Notes: generated by a model from the sequence alone, not told the origin. Shown: positions 40,841 to 51,374, counted from the stretch's first letter. The stretch is DNA of 64,000 nt from Hasllibacter sp963833115 (GCA_963833115.1 CAWHWS010000002.1:2356001-2420000); one strand, 5' to 3'. A program made the numbers and translations.

Positions 40841-41027
40841 GGCAGATCCTCCTGAGGGCGATGGCAAGCCCGCCATGAGGCCGCCCGCGGGCCGATCGCC
40901 GGCGGCGCGATGGCGAAACCGGGACCGATCCGGCAAGGTCGACGAAAATGTACCGGACCCCGCGCAAATTGCTGTGCCCGCCCGCCCCGCCTAGACCGAG
41001 CGCGACACGTCCGAATCGAGGCCGCCC

Positions 41028-42415
<1,388 letters not shown>

Positions 42416-42419
<4 letters not shown>

Positions 42420-42586
42420 CGTCGATCAACCTGGCCAAGGCCAAGAAGGCCCGCGCGCGGGCCGAGAAGCAGCGGCAGGCCGCCGCGAACAGCGCCGCCC
42501 ACGGACGGACCAAGGCCGAGAAGGCCGCGGACGAGCGCCGGGCCGCCCGCGCTCGGGGCGACCTGGACGGCAAGCGGTTCACGTGA
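42416..42586 (+). CDS. DUF4169 family small basic protein
   Basis: A 56-residue, highly basic protein (MTSINLAKAKKARARAEKQR followed by AANSAAHGRTKAEKAADERR and a DLDGKRFT end), matching the small DUF4169 family, which keeps the N-R-x-x-x-x-G-R-T-K-x-x-K pattern. Its ATG overlaps the fumC stop (ATGA). No cofactor-binding motif. Possibly nucleic-acid binding because of charge, but this is inference. Confidence 0.82.
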
Positions 42587-42593
42587 GCCCCCC

Positions 42594-42824
42594 GTGACCG
42601 GCGCGCGGCCGGTGAAACGGTCGCTGACGCTGCGGGGGCACCGCACGAGCGTGTCCCTCGAGGACGCGTTCTGGGCCGAGTTCCGCCGCCTCGCCGCGGC
42701 GGAGGGCCGCGCGGTCAACGCGCTCGCCGCCGAGATCGACGCCGCGCGGGAGCTCGAGACGAACCTGGCCTCGGCGATGCGCGTCTGGGTCCTGGAGAAG
42801 GTCAAGGAGCGGGCGGATGGATGA
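42594..42824 (+). CDS. Ribbon-helix-helix domain protein
   Basis: A 76-residue protein with a basic N-terminus and the RHH_4-like pattern RSLTLRGHRTSVSLEDAFWA then EFRRLAAAEGRAVNALAAEI. It would dimerise and may bind DNA. It starts at GTG 42594, 7 bases after the DUF4169 gene, and overlaps tusA by 8 bases. The fumC-DUF4169-RHH group looks like one operon. Confidence 0.82.
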   Translation: MTGARPVKRSLTLRGHRTSVSLEDAFWAEFRRLAAAEGRAVNALAAEIDAARELETNLASAMRVWVLEKVKERADG

Positions 42825-43041
42825 CGACCTCGACGCGCGCGGGCTCCTGTGCCCGCTGCCGGTGCTCAAGGCCGCGAAGCGGCTGCGGGCGCTGGCGCCG
42901 GGGGACCGGCTGCGCCTCCTCGCCGACGATCCGGCCGCGGCGGTGGACGTGCCGCATTATTGCGCCGAGAGCGGGCACGTCCTGGAACGCGAAGCGCCCG
43001 CCGAGGCGGGCGCGACGCTCTACGTGATCCGCCGGGCCTGA
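42817..43041 (+). CDS. TusA family sulphurtransferase
   Basis: A 74-residue protein with the family signature DLDARGLLCPLPVLKAAKRL, including the sulphur-carrying cysteine in the CPLPV motif (residue 12). The rest forms the expected small two-layer fold (DRLRLLADDPAAAVDVPHYC). TusA-type proteins pass persulphide sulphur to acceptors such as molybdenum cofactor or tRNA-modifying enzymes. It is the last gene of the fumC group and ends 4 bases from the convergent rne gene. Confidence 0.9.
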   Translation: MDDDLDARGLLCPLPVLKAAKRLRALAPGDRLRLLADDPAAAVDVPHYCAESGHVLEREAPAEAGATLYVIRRA

Positions 43042-43045
43042 ACCC

Positions 43046-45562
43046 TCAGCGGCCCAGCGACCACCAGCCGCGGCGCTTCGGCTTGGACGCCTCCGCGCCG
43101 GCGGGCTCGGGCGCCGGCGCCGGTTCGGGCGCCGCGGGCTCCGGCAGGTCCGGCTCCGCGCGCACCGCCTCGACCTCCTCCGTCGTCGTGCCCTCCTCGG
43201 GCTCGGGCGCCGGCGCGTCGGCGACGGCGAGGGTCGCCTGCGCCACGGCGGGCAGCTCCGCAACCGGCGGCGGAGGGGTGTCCCGCCGCGCCGGCTCGCC
43301 ATCACTATCCGCCGGCACCGCCTCGGCGGCCTCGGTCCCGGTCTCCGTCTCGGTCCCGGTTCCGGTCTCGGCGCCGCCCGCGCGCTTGCGGCCACGCCCG
43401 CCGCGGGAACGCCGGCGACGCTTCGGCTTGTCCTCGCCGTCCTCGTCCTCGGGGGCCTCGGGCGCCGCATCGGCCGCGTCGGCCACGATCTCGGCGGGGC
43501 TCTCGATCACCGGCTCGTCCGCCGACGCCTCGTCCCTGCCACGCTTGGACCGGCCGCGACGGCGACGTCCGCCGCGCGATTTGCGGCCGTCCTCGCCATC
43601 GGCGCGCGGCGCCTCGGCCGCCTCCTCGGGCGCCTCCGGCGCGGCGACCTCCTCGGGCTCGTCGTCCCAGGCGTTGCCCTGCTCGGCCCCCTCGATCGGG
43701 GCGCCGCCGCTGACGACCGGGGCGCTCGCCTCGACGCGGCGGGTCTGGGTCTTGAACTTCTCGACCGAGAAGTCGGGCGCGATCATGTCCGGCGCGCCTT
43801 CGAGGCGGACCGCCATGCCGTAGCGCGCCTCGAGAGCGGCGATCGCCTCGCGCTTGGTGTTGAAGAGGTAGTTCACCACCTCGACCGGGGCGCGCAGCAG
43901 CACCTCGCGCGAGCGGCGGCGCACGCCCTCCTCCTCGAGCTGGCGCAGGATCGCGAGCGCCTGGCTGTCGTCCGAGCGCACGAGCCCCGTGCCGTGGCAG
44001 GACGGGCAGGGCCGCGTGGAGAGCTCCAGCATGCCGGGCCGCAGCCGCTGGCGGGACATCTCCATCAGGCCGAAGGCGCTGATGCGGCCGATCTGGATGC
44101 GCGCGCGGTCGGACTTGAGCGCGTCCTTCATCCGCTTCTCGACGGCGGCGTTGTTGCGGCGCTCGTCCATGTCGATGAAGTCGATCACGATGAGGCCCGC
44201 GAGGTCGCGCAGCTTGGCCTGCCGCGCCACCTCCGTCGCGGCCTCCAGATTGGTCTTGAGCGCCGTGTCCTCGATCGAGCCCTCCTTGGTGGAGCGGCCG
44301 GAGTTCACGTCCACCGCCACCAGGGCCTCGGTCACGCCGATCACGATGTAGCCGCCCGAGGGGAGCTGCACGGTCGGGTTGAACATCGCCGAGAGGGTCG
44401 ATTCGACCTGGTGCTTGGCGAAGAGCGGCTGCGGCTCGGAATGGCGGCGCACGTTCTTGGCATGCGTCGGCATGATCATCTTCATGAAGTCGAGCGCGGT
44501 GCGATGGCCCGCCTCGCCATCCACGATCACCTCGTCGATCTCGCGGTTGTAGAGGTCGCGGATCGACCGCTTGATGAGGTCGCCCTCCTCGTAGATCTTC
44601 GCCGGCGCGATCGACTTGAGCGTCAGCTCGCGCACCTGCTCCCAGAGCCGCTGCAGATACTCGTAGTCGCGGCGGATGTCGGGCTTGGTGCGCTTGGCGC
44701 CCGCCGTGCGCACGATCAGGCCGGCGCCCTTGGGGACCTCGATCTCCTGGGCGATCTCCTTGAGCTTCTTGCGGTCGGCGGCGTTGGTGATCTTGCGGCT
44801 GATGCCGCCGCCCCGCGCCGTGTTGGGCATCAGGACGCAGTAGCGCCCGGCGAGCGAGAGATAGGTGGTGAGCGCCGCGCCCTTGTTGCCGCGCTCCTCC
44901 TTCACGACCTGGACCAGCATGATCTGCCGGACCTTGACGACCTCCTGGATCTTGTAGCGCCGCGCGCGGGGCTTGCGCTGCGGGCGCACCTCCTCGTGCG
45001 GCGAGGCGTCGTCGTCGTCCTCGGGCACGTTCACGGCGTCGGAGATGGCGTGAGCCACGGCCTCGGCGGCGCCCGACACGGCGTCCACGGCCGCGCCCAC
45101 GATGGAGGACCGCTCGCCCTCGTCCTCGCCGCCCACGACCTCCATCCCCGCGGGGCCGTCCTCGGGCTCCCCGGACTGGACGGCGTCGCCGTCCGCGCGC
45201 GCGGCCTTCGATCCGCCGCGAGTGCGGGTGCGCTTGCGGCTCGCGCGCTCCTCCTCGGCGGCCTCCTCCTCGGCCTCGGCCTGCTCCTCGGCGAGGAGCG
45301 CCTCGCGGTCGGCGACGGGGATCTGGTAGTAGTCGGGATGGATCTCCGAGAAGGCGAGGAACCCGTGGCGATTGCCGCCGTAATCCACGAACGCCGCCTG
45401 GAGCGATGGCTCCACGCGGGTGATCTTCGCGAGGTAGATGTTGCCGGAGAGCTGGCGCTTGGCCTCGGCCTCGAAATCGAACTCGTCGACCTTCGCTCCG
45501 TCTACGACGACGACCCGCGTCTCTTCGGGATGGGTCGCGTCGATGAGCATCTTCTTTGCCAT
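43046..45562 (-). CDS. rne: Ribonuclease E/G
   Basis: Endoribonuclease of mRNA decay and rRNA processing. The 838-residue protein starts MAKKMLIDATHPEETRVVVV at 45562. The catalytic part has an S1 domain (ISYLAKITRVEPSLQAAFVD-like, interrupted by a roughly 200-residue acidic/basic insertion), the RNase H-like and DNase I-like parts with EALVAVDVNSGRSTKEGSIE (catalytic Asp), LAGLIVIDFIDMDERRNNAA and the zinc-link CPSCHGTG. The last 200 residues are disordered (RGGRRRRGRSKRG) with an RNA-binding character and a short conserved end. A 423-base leader upstream is long, as expected for an autoregulated mRNA. Confidence 0.95.
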   Translation of the reverse strand: MAKKMLIDATHPEETRVVVVDGAKVDEFDFEAEAKRQLSGNIYLAKITRVEPSLQAAFVDYGGNRHGFLAFSEIHPDYYQIPVADREALLAEEQAEAEEEAAEEERASRKRTRTRGGSKAARADGDAVQSGEPEDGPAGMEVVGGEDEGERSSIVGAAVDAVSGAAEAVAHAISDAVNVPEDDDDASPHEEVRPQRKPRARRYKIQEVVKVRQIMLVQVVKEERGNKGAALTTYLSLAGRYCVLMPNTARGGGISRKITNAADRKKLKEIAQEIEVPKGAGLIVRTAGAKRTKPDIRRDYEYLQRLWEQVRELTLKSIAPAKIYEEGDLIKRSIRDLYNREIDEVIVDGEAGHRTALDFMKMIMPTHAKNVRRHSEPQPLFAKHQVESTLSAMFNPTVQLPSGGYIVIGVTEALVAVDVNSGRSTKEGSIEDTALKTNLEAATEVARQAKLRDLAGLIVIDFIDMDERRNNAAVEKRMKDALKSDRARIQIGRISAFGLMEMSRQRLRPGMLELSTRPCPSCHGTGLVRSDDSQALAILRQLEEEGVRRRSREVLLRAPVEVVNYLFNTKREAIAALEARYGMAVRLEGAPDMIAPDFSVEKFKTQTRRVEASAPVVSGGAPIEGAEQGNAWDDEPEEVAAPEAPEEAAEAPRADGEDGRKSRGGRRRRGRSKRGRDEASADEPVIESPAEIVADAADAAPEAPEDEDGEDKPKRRRRSRGGRGRKRAGGAETGTGTETETGTEAAEAVPADSDGEPARRDTPPPPVAELPAVAQATLAVADAPAPEPEEGTTTEEVEAVRAEPDLPEPAAPEPAPAPEPAGAEASKPKRRGWWSLGR

Positions 45563-45891
45563 GTCGGTCTTTCGGCGCCACGGGCCGATGGCCCGACCGG
45601 AGCGCGTCCGGGCGGGCGGTGCGGGGCGTGGCGGCTTGATTGGGCGTGCGCGGGCGGCCGGGACGCGGCGGCGGGCGGCGCGTCGCGCCCCCTGCCCCGT
45701 CGTCCGTCCCGTCCTGCGCGCATCGCGATTTCCGTCTCCGGCGAGGCCGCGGCCCCGCCAATTCACTGTCCGGCAGGCGCGGTGCGCATCCGGCATATTG
45801 CGGAACCCTGCCTGAGGCGGCGTCCCTCGCGCCGGATGCTGGCCCCGGCGCCGAACCGGCCCGGTGACCCTGCGTCACGGCGAATCTCGTC

Positions 45892-45914
45892 GGCGGCCGA
45901 TCTCGTTGGCCGCC
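45892..45914. terminator. Hairpin downstream of dctD, in the rne leader region
   Basis: GGCGGCC and GGCCGCC form a 7-bp stem around a 9-base loop, about 70 bases past the dctD stop. On the minus strand it could end the dctBD transcript or sit in the rne leader. The rest of 45563-45985 holds no gene that I can support. Confidence 0.35.
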
Positions 45915-45985
45915 GCCTCTCACATTGAGCCCGCGGGCCGGCGATTACAATGCCGCGCGCCTGCGCGATGGCCTGGGTCGGGCCG

Positions 45986-47311
45986 TCACAGGAAGTCCGA
46001 CCGCGCGAGACCGTACTTCGCCATCTTCTCGTTAAGCGTGCGCCGCGGCAGCCGGAGCTCCTCCATCACCGCGGAGATCGAGCCCTTGTGCCGCCGCATG
46101 GTGTTGTCGATCAGCATCCGCTCGAACGCCTCGACGTATTCCTTGAGCGGCTTGCCCTCGGTGGTCATCACCGGCGCGATCTGGTCGGTGTCGTTCATCA
46201 GGAGGGCGGAGATCGAGCCCGAGCCGCGCCGGTTCTGGAGGACCGCCCGCTCGGCCACGTTGGTGAGCTGGCGCACGTTCCCGGGCCAGGGTGCCTGCAG
46301 GAGCTGCGCGGCCTCCTGCGCGGTGACCTGCGGCGCGTCGCAGCCGTACTCGTCCGCGAAGCCGTCGGCGAGGCGGGTGAACAGCGACAGGATGTCCTCG
46401 CCCCGGGCGCGCAGCGGCGGGCAGGTGATCTTCATCGCCGCGAGCCGGTAGAAGAGGTCGGGGCGCAGCGCGTCCTCCGAGGTGCGCCCCTCGTCCTGCA
46501 GGTTCGAGATCGCGACGATGCGCGTCTCGGCCGGGGAGCCCTGCTCGTTGATGACCTGCAGGAGCCGCGACTGCAGCCGGTCCGAGAGCGATTCGACGTC
46601 CTCGAGCACCAGGGTGCCGCCGCGCGCCTCCTCGATGGCCGGCAGCGCGCCCTCGGTCCCGTCGAAGAGGCGGGCGGCCAGGGTGCCCTCGTCATAGGCG
46701 CCGCAGGCCAGGAGGACGAAGGGCCGCCCCGCCCGGCTGCCGACGGCGTGGAGCGCGTGCGCGGTCAGGGTCTTGCCCGTCCCCGTCTCGCCGTCGATGA
46801 GGACGTGCCCGTCCGCCTGCCCGAGGTCGAGGATGTCCTCCTTGAGGCGCTGCATCGGGTCGCTCACGCCGATCAGGCGCTCCACGATCCCACCGCCCGA
46901 GGCCATCTCCCGGCGGAGCGCCCGGTTGTCGAGCGTCAGGCGCCGGCGGTTCGTGGCCTTCTTGGCCAGCGCCGTCATCTGCTCGGGGTCGAAGGGCTTC
47001 TCGAGGAAGTCGAACGCGCCGACGCGCATCGCCTCCACCGCCATGGGCACGTCGCCATGCCCGGTGATCATGATCACCGGGAGCGCCGAATCCTGGCTCA
47101 TCAGACGCTTGAGGAGCGCCATGCCGTCCATGCCCGGCATGCGGATGTCCGTGACGACCACGCCGGGCCAGTCCGCGCCGACCACCTTGAGGGCGTCCTC
47201 CGCCGAGGGGTAGGTCTCGGTGTTGAAGCCGGACAGGGCCAGCCACTGGCTGATGGACTGCCGCATGTCCTGCTCGTCGTCGACGATCGCGACCTTCATC
47301 GCCTGGCTCAT
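45986..47311 (-). CDS. dctD: DctD-like response regulator lacking the sigma-54 loop
   Basis: A 441-residue regulator with an N-terminal receiver (phospho-acceptor Asp55 in VVTDIRMPGMDG, Lys in FLEKPFDPEQ), a central AAA+ domain (Walker A GETGTGKT at about 174-181; APWPGNVRQLTNVAERAV) and a C-terminal Fis-type helix-turn-helix (GSISAVMEELRLPRRTLNEK). In true sigma-54 activators the GAFTGA loop follows the first AAA+ region. Here the sequence runs CGAYDEGTLAARLFDGTEG straight to GGTLVLEDVE with no GAFTGA. It is paired with dctB, 4 bases upstream. It probably controls C4-dicarboxylate genes, likely without sigma-54. Confidence 0.85.
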   Translation of the reverse strand: MSQAMKVAIVDDEQDMRQSISQWLALSGFNTETYPSAEDALKVVGADWPGVVVTDIRMPGMDGMALLKRLMSQDSALPVIMITGHGDVPMAVEAMRVGAFDFLEKPFDPEQMTALAKKATNRRRLTLDNRALRREMASGGGIVERLIGVSDPMQRLKEDILDLGQADGHVLIDGETGTGKTLTAHALHAVGSRAGRPFVLLACGAYDEGTLAARLFDGTEGALPAIEEARGGTLVLEDVESLSDRLQSRLLQVINEQGSPAETRIVAISNLQDEGRTSEDALRPDLFYRLAAMKITCPPLRARGEDILSLFTRLADGFADEYGCDAPQVTAQEAAQLLQAPWPGNVRQLTNVAERAVLQNRRGSGSISALLMNDTDQIAPVMTTEGKPLKEYVEAFERMLIDNTMRRHKGSISAVMEELRLPRRTLNEKMAKYGLARSDFL

Positions 47312-47315
47312 CTCG

Positions 47316-49112
47316 CTACTCCGCTGCCGTGGCGGAGGGCTGTGCCTCCGCGGTGTCCATCGCGTCCGCCGCCCCGTCCCCGCGGGGCAGGAGCGGCAGG
47401 CGCAGCTCGAAGACGGCGCCGCCGGCGCGCGCGTTGCGCGCCGAGAGCCGCCCCCCCAGATCCGTGACGATCCCCGAGGAGATCGCGAGCCCGAGGCCCA
47501 CGCCGTCGCCGGGTCGCTTGGTGGTGTAGAAGGGCTCGAACAGGTTCTCGAGGTCCTCGATCCCGCTGCCGTTGTCCCGCACGGTGAGGACCGCGTCCTC
47601 CCCGGCGGCGATCAGGAGGTCGATCCGCGGGCCCGGCCGGTTCTTGGCGGCGTCGAGGGCGTTGCGCAGAAGGTTGATGATCACCTGCTCCAGGCGCAGC
47701 CGATCGGCGAGGATCATCACCGGGGCATCGGGCACCTGCCGCGCGACGGCGACGTCGCGCGAGCGGAGCTGCGGCTCCATGATCGAGAGCGCGCCCGAGA
47801 GCGCGTCGCGCATGTCGACCGGGGCGAAGGCGTCCCCGCCCTTGCGCGCGTAGGACTTGAGCTGCCGCGTGATCGCCCCCATCCGCTCGATCAGGTCGTC
47901 GATCCGCTGGAAGCTGCTGAGCGCCTCGACCGGCCGGTTGCGCTGCAAGAGGAGCTTGGCGCCGGCGAGATAGGTCTTCATCGCGGCGAGCGGCTGGTTG
48001 AGCTCGTGGCTGACCGCGGCCGACATCTCGCCCAGGGCGGCGAGCTTGGACGATTGCTGGAGCGTCGCCTCGGCGGCCGACAGGTTCTCCTCGGCGCGCT
48101 CGCGCTCGGCGATCTCGCGGTTGAGCGCGGAGTTGAGCGAGCGAAGCTCCGCGCTCTCGCGCTGGAAGATCCGCAGCCGGGCGCCGGCCTGCCGCGAGGA
48201 GAGCCAGGAGATCGCGGCCAGCATGATCGCCAGCGCCGTGATCTGGAGCGCCAGGACCCCGTTCACCCGCTCGCGCACGCTGGTGTAGGCGGTGAAGCTG
48301 ATGATCCTCCACCCTTGGAAGGGGATGCGGATCTCGTTGCGCATGACGGTGTCGCCGTCGAAATAGGCCTCCACCGGCAGGGCGGTCCAGTCATAGGCCG
48401 AGCGCAGGGCCTGGCGGATCACGGACGGCGCCGGGGCCACGGCCATCGCTTCGGCCTCCGTGCGCCCGCGCCAGCGCCCCTCGGTCGACAGGATGATCCG
48501 CCCCTCCGTGTCGGCGACGAACACCGCGTCGGAGATACCGGCCCAGCGGCTCTCGAACTGGCGCAGGTCCACCGCGACGGCGATCACGCCGAAGACGTCG
48601 CGCCCCCGCTCGATGCGGCGCGAATAGGTGAAGGGGAACGGCCCCGCCGGATCGCCGGTGACGAACACGGTGTCGCTCGATCGCAGCGCGTCGATGAAGG
48701 CCGCCTCGCCGCGGAAACGCGAGCCCAGGCGCGAGCGGTCGGTCGCGGCGACGACCCGCCCGTCCGCGTCCATCAGCGTCAGGCTCGCGACCCCGAGATC
48801 CGCCTCGTAGGAGATGAGGCGCCGGGAGGTGGCCGCGAAATCCCCCGAGGCGAGCGCGTCGATGAGGGTCTGATCGCGCGACAGGAGGAGGGGCACGATC
48901 TGGCTCTTGCGCAGCTCGGCCAGCAGGTTGCCCTGGTAGAGCGCGAGCCGCAGGTCGGCGCGGTTGCGGGTCGCCTCGGTGTAGCGCTCGGTGAGGAAGG
49001 CGTTGGTCGCGGCGACGATGACGATCCCGAACGCCACCACCGCGAAGATCGACAGGCGCACGCGCCACGACGCCGGGCCGCGGGCGGCCGCGCCGTCCGG
49101 CCGCGCGGTCAT
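47316..49112 (-). CDS. dctB: C4-dicarboxylate sensor histidine kinase DctB-like
   Basis: A 598-residue membrane kinase. An N-terminal helix (LSIFAVVAFGIVIVAATNAF), a periplasmic double-Cache region (residues about 45-280, with SYEADLGVASLTLMDADGRV and ESRWAGISDAVFVADTEGRI), a second helix (GVLALQITALAIMLAAISWL), then a coiled-coil and the kinase core: H-box LGEMSAAVSHELNQPLAAMK, N-box IINLLRNALDAAKNRPGPRI, and DNGSGIEDLENLFEPFYTTK. Start 49112 (MTARPDG) has AAGG at useful spacing; a longer in-frame start exists. It pairs with dctD, and no DctPQM transporter is in the window. Confidence 0.9.
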   Translation of the reverse strand: MTARPDGAAARGPASWRVRLSIFAVVAFGIVIVAATNAFLTERYTEATRNRADLRLALYQGNLLAELRKSQIVPLLLSRDQTLIDALASGDFAATSRRLISYEADLGVASLTLMDADGRVVAATDRSRLGSRFRGEAAFIDALRSSDTVFVTGDPAGPFPFTYSRRIERGRDVFGVIAVAVDLRQFESRWAGISDAVFVADTEGRIILSTEGRWRGRTEAEAMAVAPAPSVIRQALRSAYDWTALPVEAYFDGDTVMRNEIRIPFQGWRIISFTAYTSVRERVNGVLALQITALAIMLAAISWLSSRQAGARLRIFQRESAELRSLNSALNREIAERERAEENLSAAEATLQQSSKLAALGEMSAAVSHELNQPLAAMKTYLAGAKLLLQRNRPVEALSSFQRIDDLIERMGAITRQLKSYARKGGDAFAPVDMRDALSGALSIMEPQLRSRDVAVARQVPDAPVMILADRLRLEQVIINLLRNALDAAKNRPGPRIDLLIAAGEDAVLTVRDNGSGIEDLENLFEPFYTTKRPGDGVGLGLAISSGIVTDLGGRLSARNARAGGAVFELRLPLLPRGDGAADAMDTAEAQPSATAAE

Positions 49113-49238
49113 GCCGCCGACCTTGCTGTCCGTCCTGCGGTCACCGGTGGGTGTGTAGGCGCGCGCGCGCGCTGCGTCCATCGCGCAGGGCCGGAGATGG
49201 GCGGGGCGCCGCCGGGCTCGGCGCCGCGCGGTCGCGCC

Positions 49239-49907
49239 TCATGCCGCGGTCGCGAGCGCCCCCGCGATCCCGGCGAAGAGCGCCGCGCCGTCCGTGCCGC
49301 CATGGCCCGGATCGACGGCCCGTTCGGGATGGGGCATCATCCCCAGGACCCGCCCGTTGGCCGACAGCACGCCGGCGATGCGCCGGGCCGAGCCGTTGAC
49401 CTCCTCGGCATAGCGCAGGGCGACGCGGCCCTCCCCTTCGAGCGCGTCGAGGACGGCCGGGGCGGCGACGTAGTTGCCGTCATGATGCGCGACCGGCAGA
49501 TCGATCCGGGCGCCGGGGGCGTAGCCGCCCGTGAAGGCGCCGCGCCCGTCCACGATCAGGGGCACGCGGCGGCAGAGGAAGGTCAGCCCGGCGTTCCGGA
49601 TCAGGGTGCCCGGCAGGAGGCCGGCCTCGCACAGGATCTGGAAGCCGTTGCACACGCCCAGGACGAAGCCGCCGCCCTCGGCGAAGGCGCGGACCGCCGG
49701 CACGATCGGCGCGCGCCCCGCGATGGCCCCGCAGCGCAGGTAGTCCCCGAAGCTGAACCCGCCCGGCAGCGCCACGAGGTCGAGGCCGGCGGGCAGCGCG
49801 TCCTGCGCATGCCAGATCCGCGTGACCTCCGCCCCCGCGCGCCGGAGCGCCACCTCCATGTCGCGGTCGCAGTTCGAGCCGGGAAAGACGACCAGCCCCG
49901 CGCGCAT
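49239..49907 (-). CDS. purQ: Phosphoribosylformylglycinamidine synthase subunit PurQ
   Basis: Glutaminase subunit of the FGAM synthase complex in purine synthesis. The 222-residue class I amidotransferase shows VVFPGSNCDRDMEVALRRAG, GFSFGDYLRCGAIA, the nucleophile loop FVLGVCNGFQIL (Cys86) and the catalytic MPHPERAV with a downstream dyad. It overlaps purS by one base (TGATG). Its partner purL is not in the window. Downstream is a 126-base gap before dctB. Confidence 0.96.
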   Translation of the reverse strand: MRAGLVVFPGSNCDRDMEVALRRAGAEVTRIWHAQDALPAGLDLVALPGGFSFGDYLRCGAIAGRAPIVPAVRAFAEGGGFVLGVCNGFQILCEAGLLPGTLIRNAGLTFLCRRVPLIVDGRGAFTGGYAPGARIDLPVAHHDGNYVAAPAVLDALEGEGRVALRYAEEVNGSARRIAGVLSANGRVLGMMPHPERAVDPGHGGTDGAALFAGIAGALATAA

Positions 49908-50137
49908 CAGCCGAGCTCGATCTCGTAGCGCTCGATCACCGTGTTCGCGAGGAGGCCCTCGCACATCGCGGCGACCTCCTCGCGCGTGGTCCCGTCGGCG
50001 AGATCGAGCTCGATCACCTTGCCCTGCCGCACGGCCGCGACGCCCGCATGGCCCGCCGCGCCCAGGGCCCGGCGCACGGCCTCGCCCTGCGGGTCGAGCA
50101 CGCCGTCCTTGAGCATGACCGTCACCCGCGCGCGCAT
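49907..50137 (-). CDS. purS: Phosphoribosylformylglycinamidine synthase subunit PurS
   Basis: Small structural subunit (76 residues) of the PurLQS complex. The typical start MRARVTVMLKDGVLDPQGEA and the middle VRRALGAAGHAGVAAVRQGK are both present, with the terminal ANTVIERYEIELG. Start and stop share single bases with its neighbours purC and purQ, so translation is coupled. Length as expected. Confidence 0.96.
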   Translation of the reverse strand: MRARVTVMLKDGVLDPQGEAVRRALGAAGHAGVAAVRQGKVIELDLADGTTREEVAAMCEGLLANTVIERYEIELG

Positions 50138-50901
50138 CAGTTGATGAGCGTCGGCCGCTGCATCGGGGCCGCGGTCTTGGGCATCACGCCCAGCCGCTGC
50201 GCGACCTCCGAATAGGCCGCCGAGAGGTCGCCCAGGTCGTGGCGGAACACGTCCTTGTCGAGCTTGCGGCCCGATTCCACGTCCCAGAGGCGGCAGCTGT
50301 CGGGGCTTATCTCGTCGGCGACGACGAGGCGCATGAAGTCGTTCTCGTCCCAGATGCGGCCGATCTCGATCTTGAAGTCGATGAGGCGGATGCCGACGCC
50401 CATCATCATGCCCGAGAGGTAGTCGTTCACTCGGAGCGCGAGGGAGATCATGTCGTCCATGTCCTGCTGCGTGGCCCAGCCGAACGCGGCGATGTGCTCC
50501 TCGGTGACCAGCGGATCGCCGAGCGCGTCGTCCTTGAGGCAGAACTCCACGATGGGGCGCGGCAAGGCGGTGCCCTCGTCGATCCCGAGGCGCTTGGCGA
50601 AGCTCCCGGCGGAGACGTTGCGCACGATCACCTCGAGCGGGATCATCTCGACCCGGCGGATGAGCTGCTCGCGCATGTTGAGGCGGCGGATGAAGTGGGT
50701 GGGCACGCCGATGGCGCCCAGCCCGACCATGAAATGCTCGCTCAGGCGGTTGTTGATCACGCCCTTGCCGTCGATCACCTGACGCTTCTCGGCGTTGAAG
50801 GCGGTCGCGTCGTCCTTGAAGTACTGAACGATGGTGTCCGGCTCGGGCCCTTCGTAGAGGATCTTCGCCTTGCCTTCGTAGAGTTTCTTTCGACGCGCCA
50901 T
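50137..50901 (-). CDS. purC: Phosphoribosylaminoimidazole-succinocarboxamide synthase
   Basis: SAICAR synthase (254 residues), joining CAIR and aspartate with ATP. Sequence features: MARRKKLYEGKAKILYEGPE, the ATP-binding DATAFNAEKRQVIDGKGVIN, EVIVRNVSAGSFAKRLGIDE and WDENDFMRLVVADEISPDSC. It is first of the purC-purS-purQ operon, read leftwards. The DUF1476 gene diverges from it across 158 bases. Confidence 0.97.
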   Translation of the reverse strand: MARRKKLYEGKAKILYEGPEPDTIVQYFKDDATAFNAEKRQVIDGKGVINNRLSEHFMVGLGAIGVPTHFIRRLNMREQLIRRVEMIPLEVIVRNVSAGSFAKRLGIDEGTALPRPIVEFCLKDDALGDPLVTEEHIAAFGWATQQDMDDMISLALRVNDYLSGMMMGVGIRLIDFKIEIGRIWDENDFMRLVVADEISPDSCRLWDVESGRKLDKDVFRHDLGDLSAAYSEVAQRLGVMPKTAAPMQRPTLIN

Positions 50902-51059
50902 CGGGGCTCCTTGGGCCGGGCGTGGGGGGTCCCGGGTCCCGCCGCCTTATCCCAGGGGGGGCGATGCGTCCAGTTGGCGCGCCGCGCCGCCCGCGGCGGT
51001 TGCCGCAGGCCCCCGGGGGGACGATATGCTGCGCAGGACACAGCCCGCAGGAGCGCCCC

Positions 51060-51374
51060 ATGAGCCAGTTCGACGACCGCAAGAAGGCCTACGAGAGCAA
51101 GTTCGCCCATGACGCCGAGATGCGCTTCAAGGTGGAGGCGCGGCGCAACAGGCTCCTGGGCCTCTGGGCCGCGGAGAAGCTGGGCAAGTCGGGCGACGAC
51201 GCCGCCGCCTACGCCAAGGAGGTCGTGCGCGCCGATTTCCAGGAGGCCGGCGACGAGGACGTCTACCGCAAGGTCGCGGGCGACCTGGGCGAGCGCGCCG
51301 GCGAAGCGGAGATCCGCGCCAAGATGAGCGCGCTCATGGCCGAGGCCGACGAGCAGATCGCCTCGGAATCATGA
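51060..51374 (+). CDS. DUF1476 protein, F1-ATPase zeta-type inhibitor
   Basis: A 104-residue helical protein with the DUF1476 pattern (MSQFDDRKKAYESKFAHDAE, RRNRLLGLWAAEKLG, YAKEVVRADFQEAGDEDVYR). In Paracoccus this family is the zeta subunit, which binds F1-ATPase and stops ATP hydrolysis. The inhibitory N-terminus is present. Its stop overlaps the next gene by ATGA, an unusual coupling to methionine synthesis. Confidence 0.9.
   Translation: MSQFDDRKKAYESKFAHDAEMRFKVEARRNRLLGLWAAEKLGKSGDDAAAYAKEVVRADFQEAGDEDVYRKVAGDLGERAGEAEIRAKMSALMAEADEQIASES

Noticed and set aside
49150..49175. Alternating GC run near the dctB start as a structural signal
   Set aside because: Short and expected by chance in DNA of this composition.
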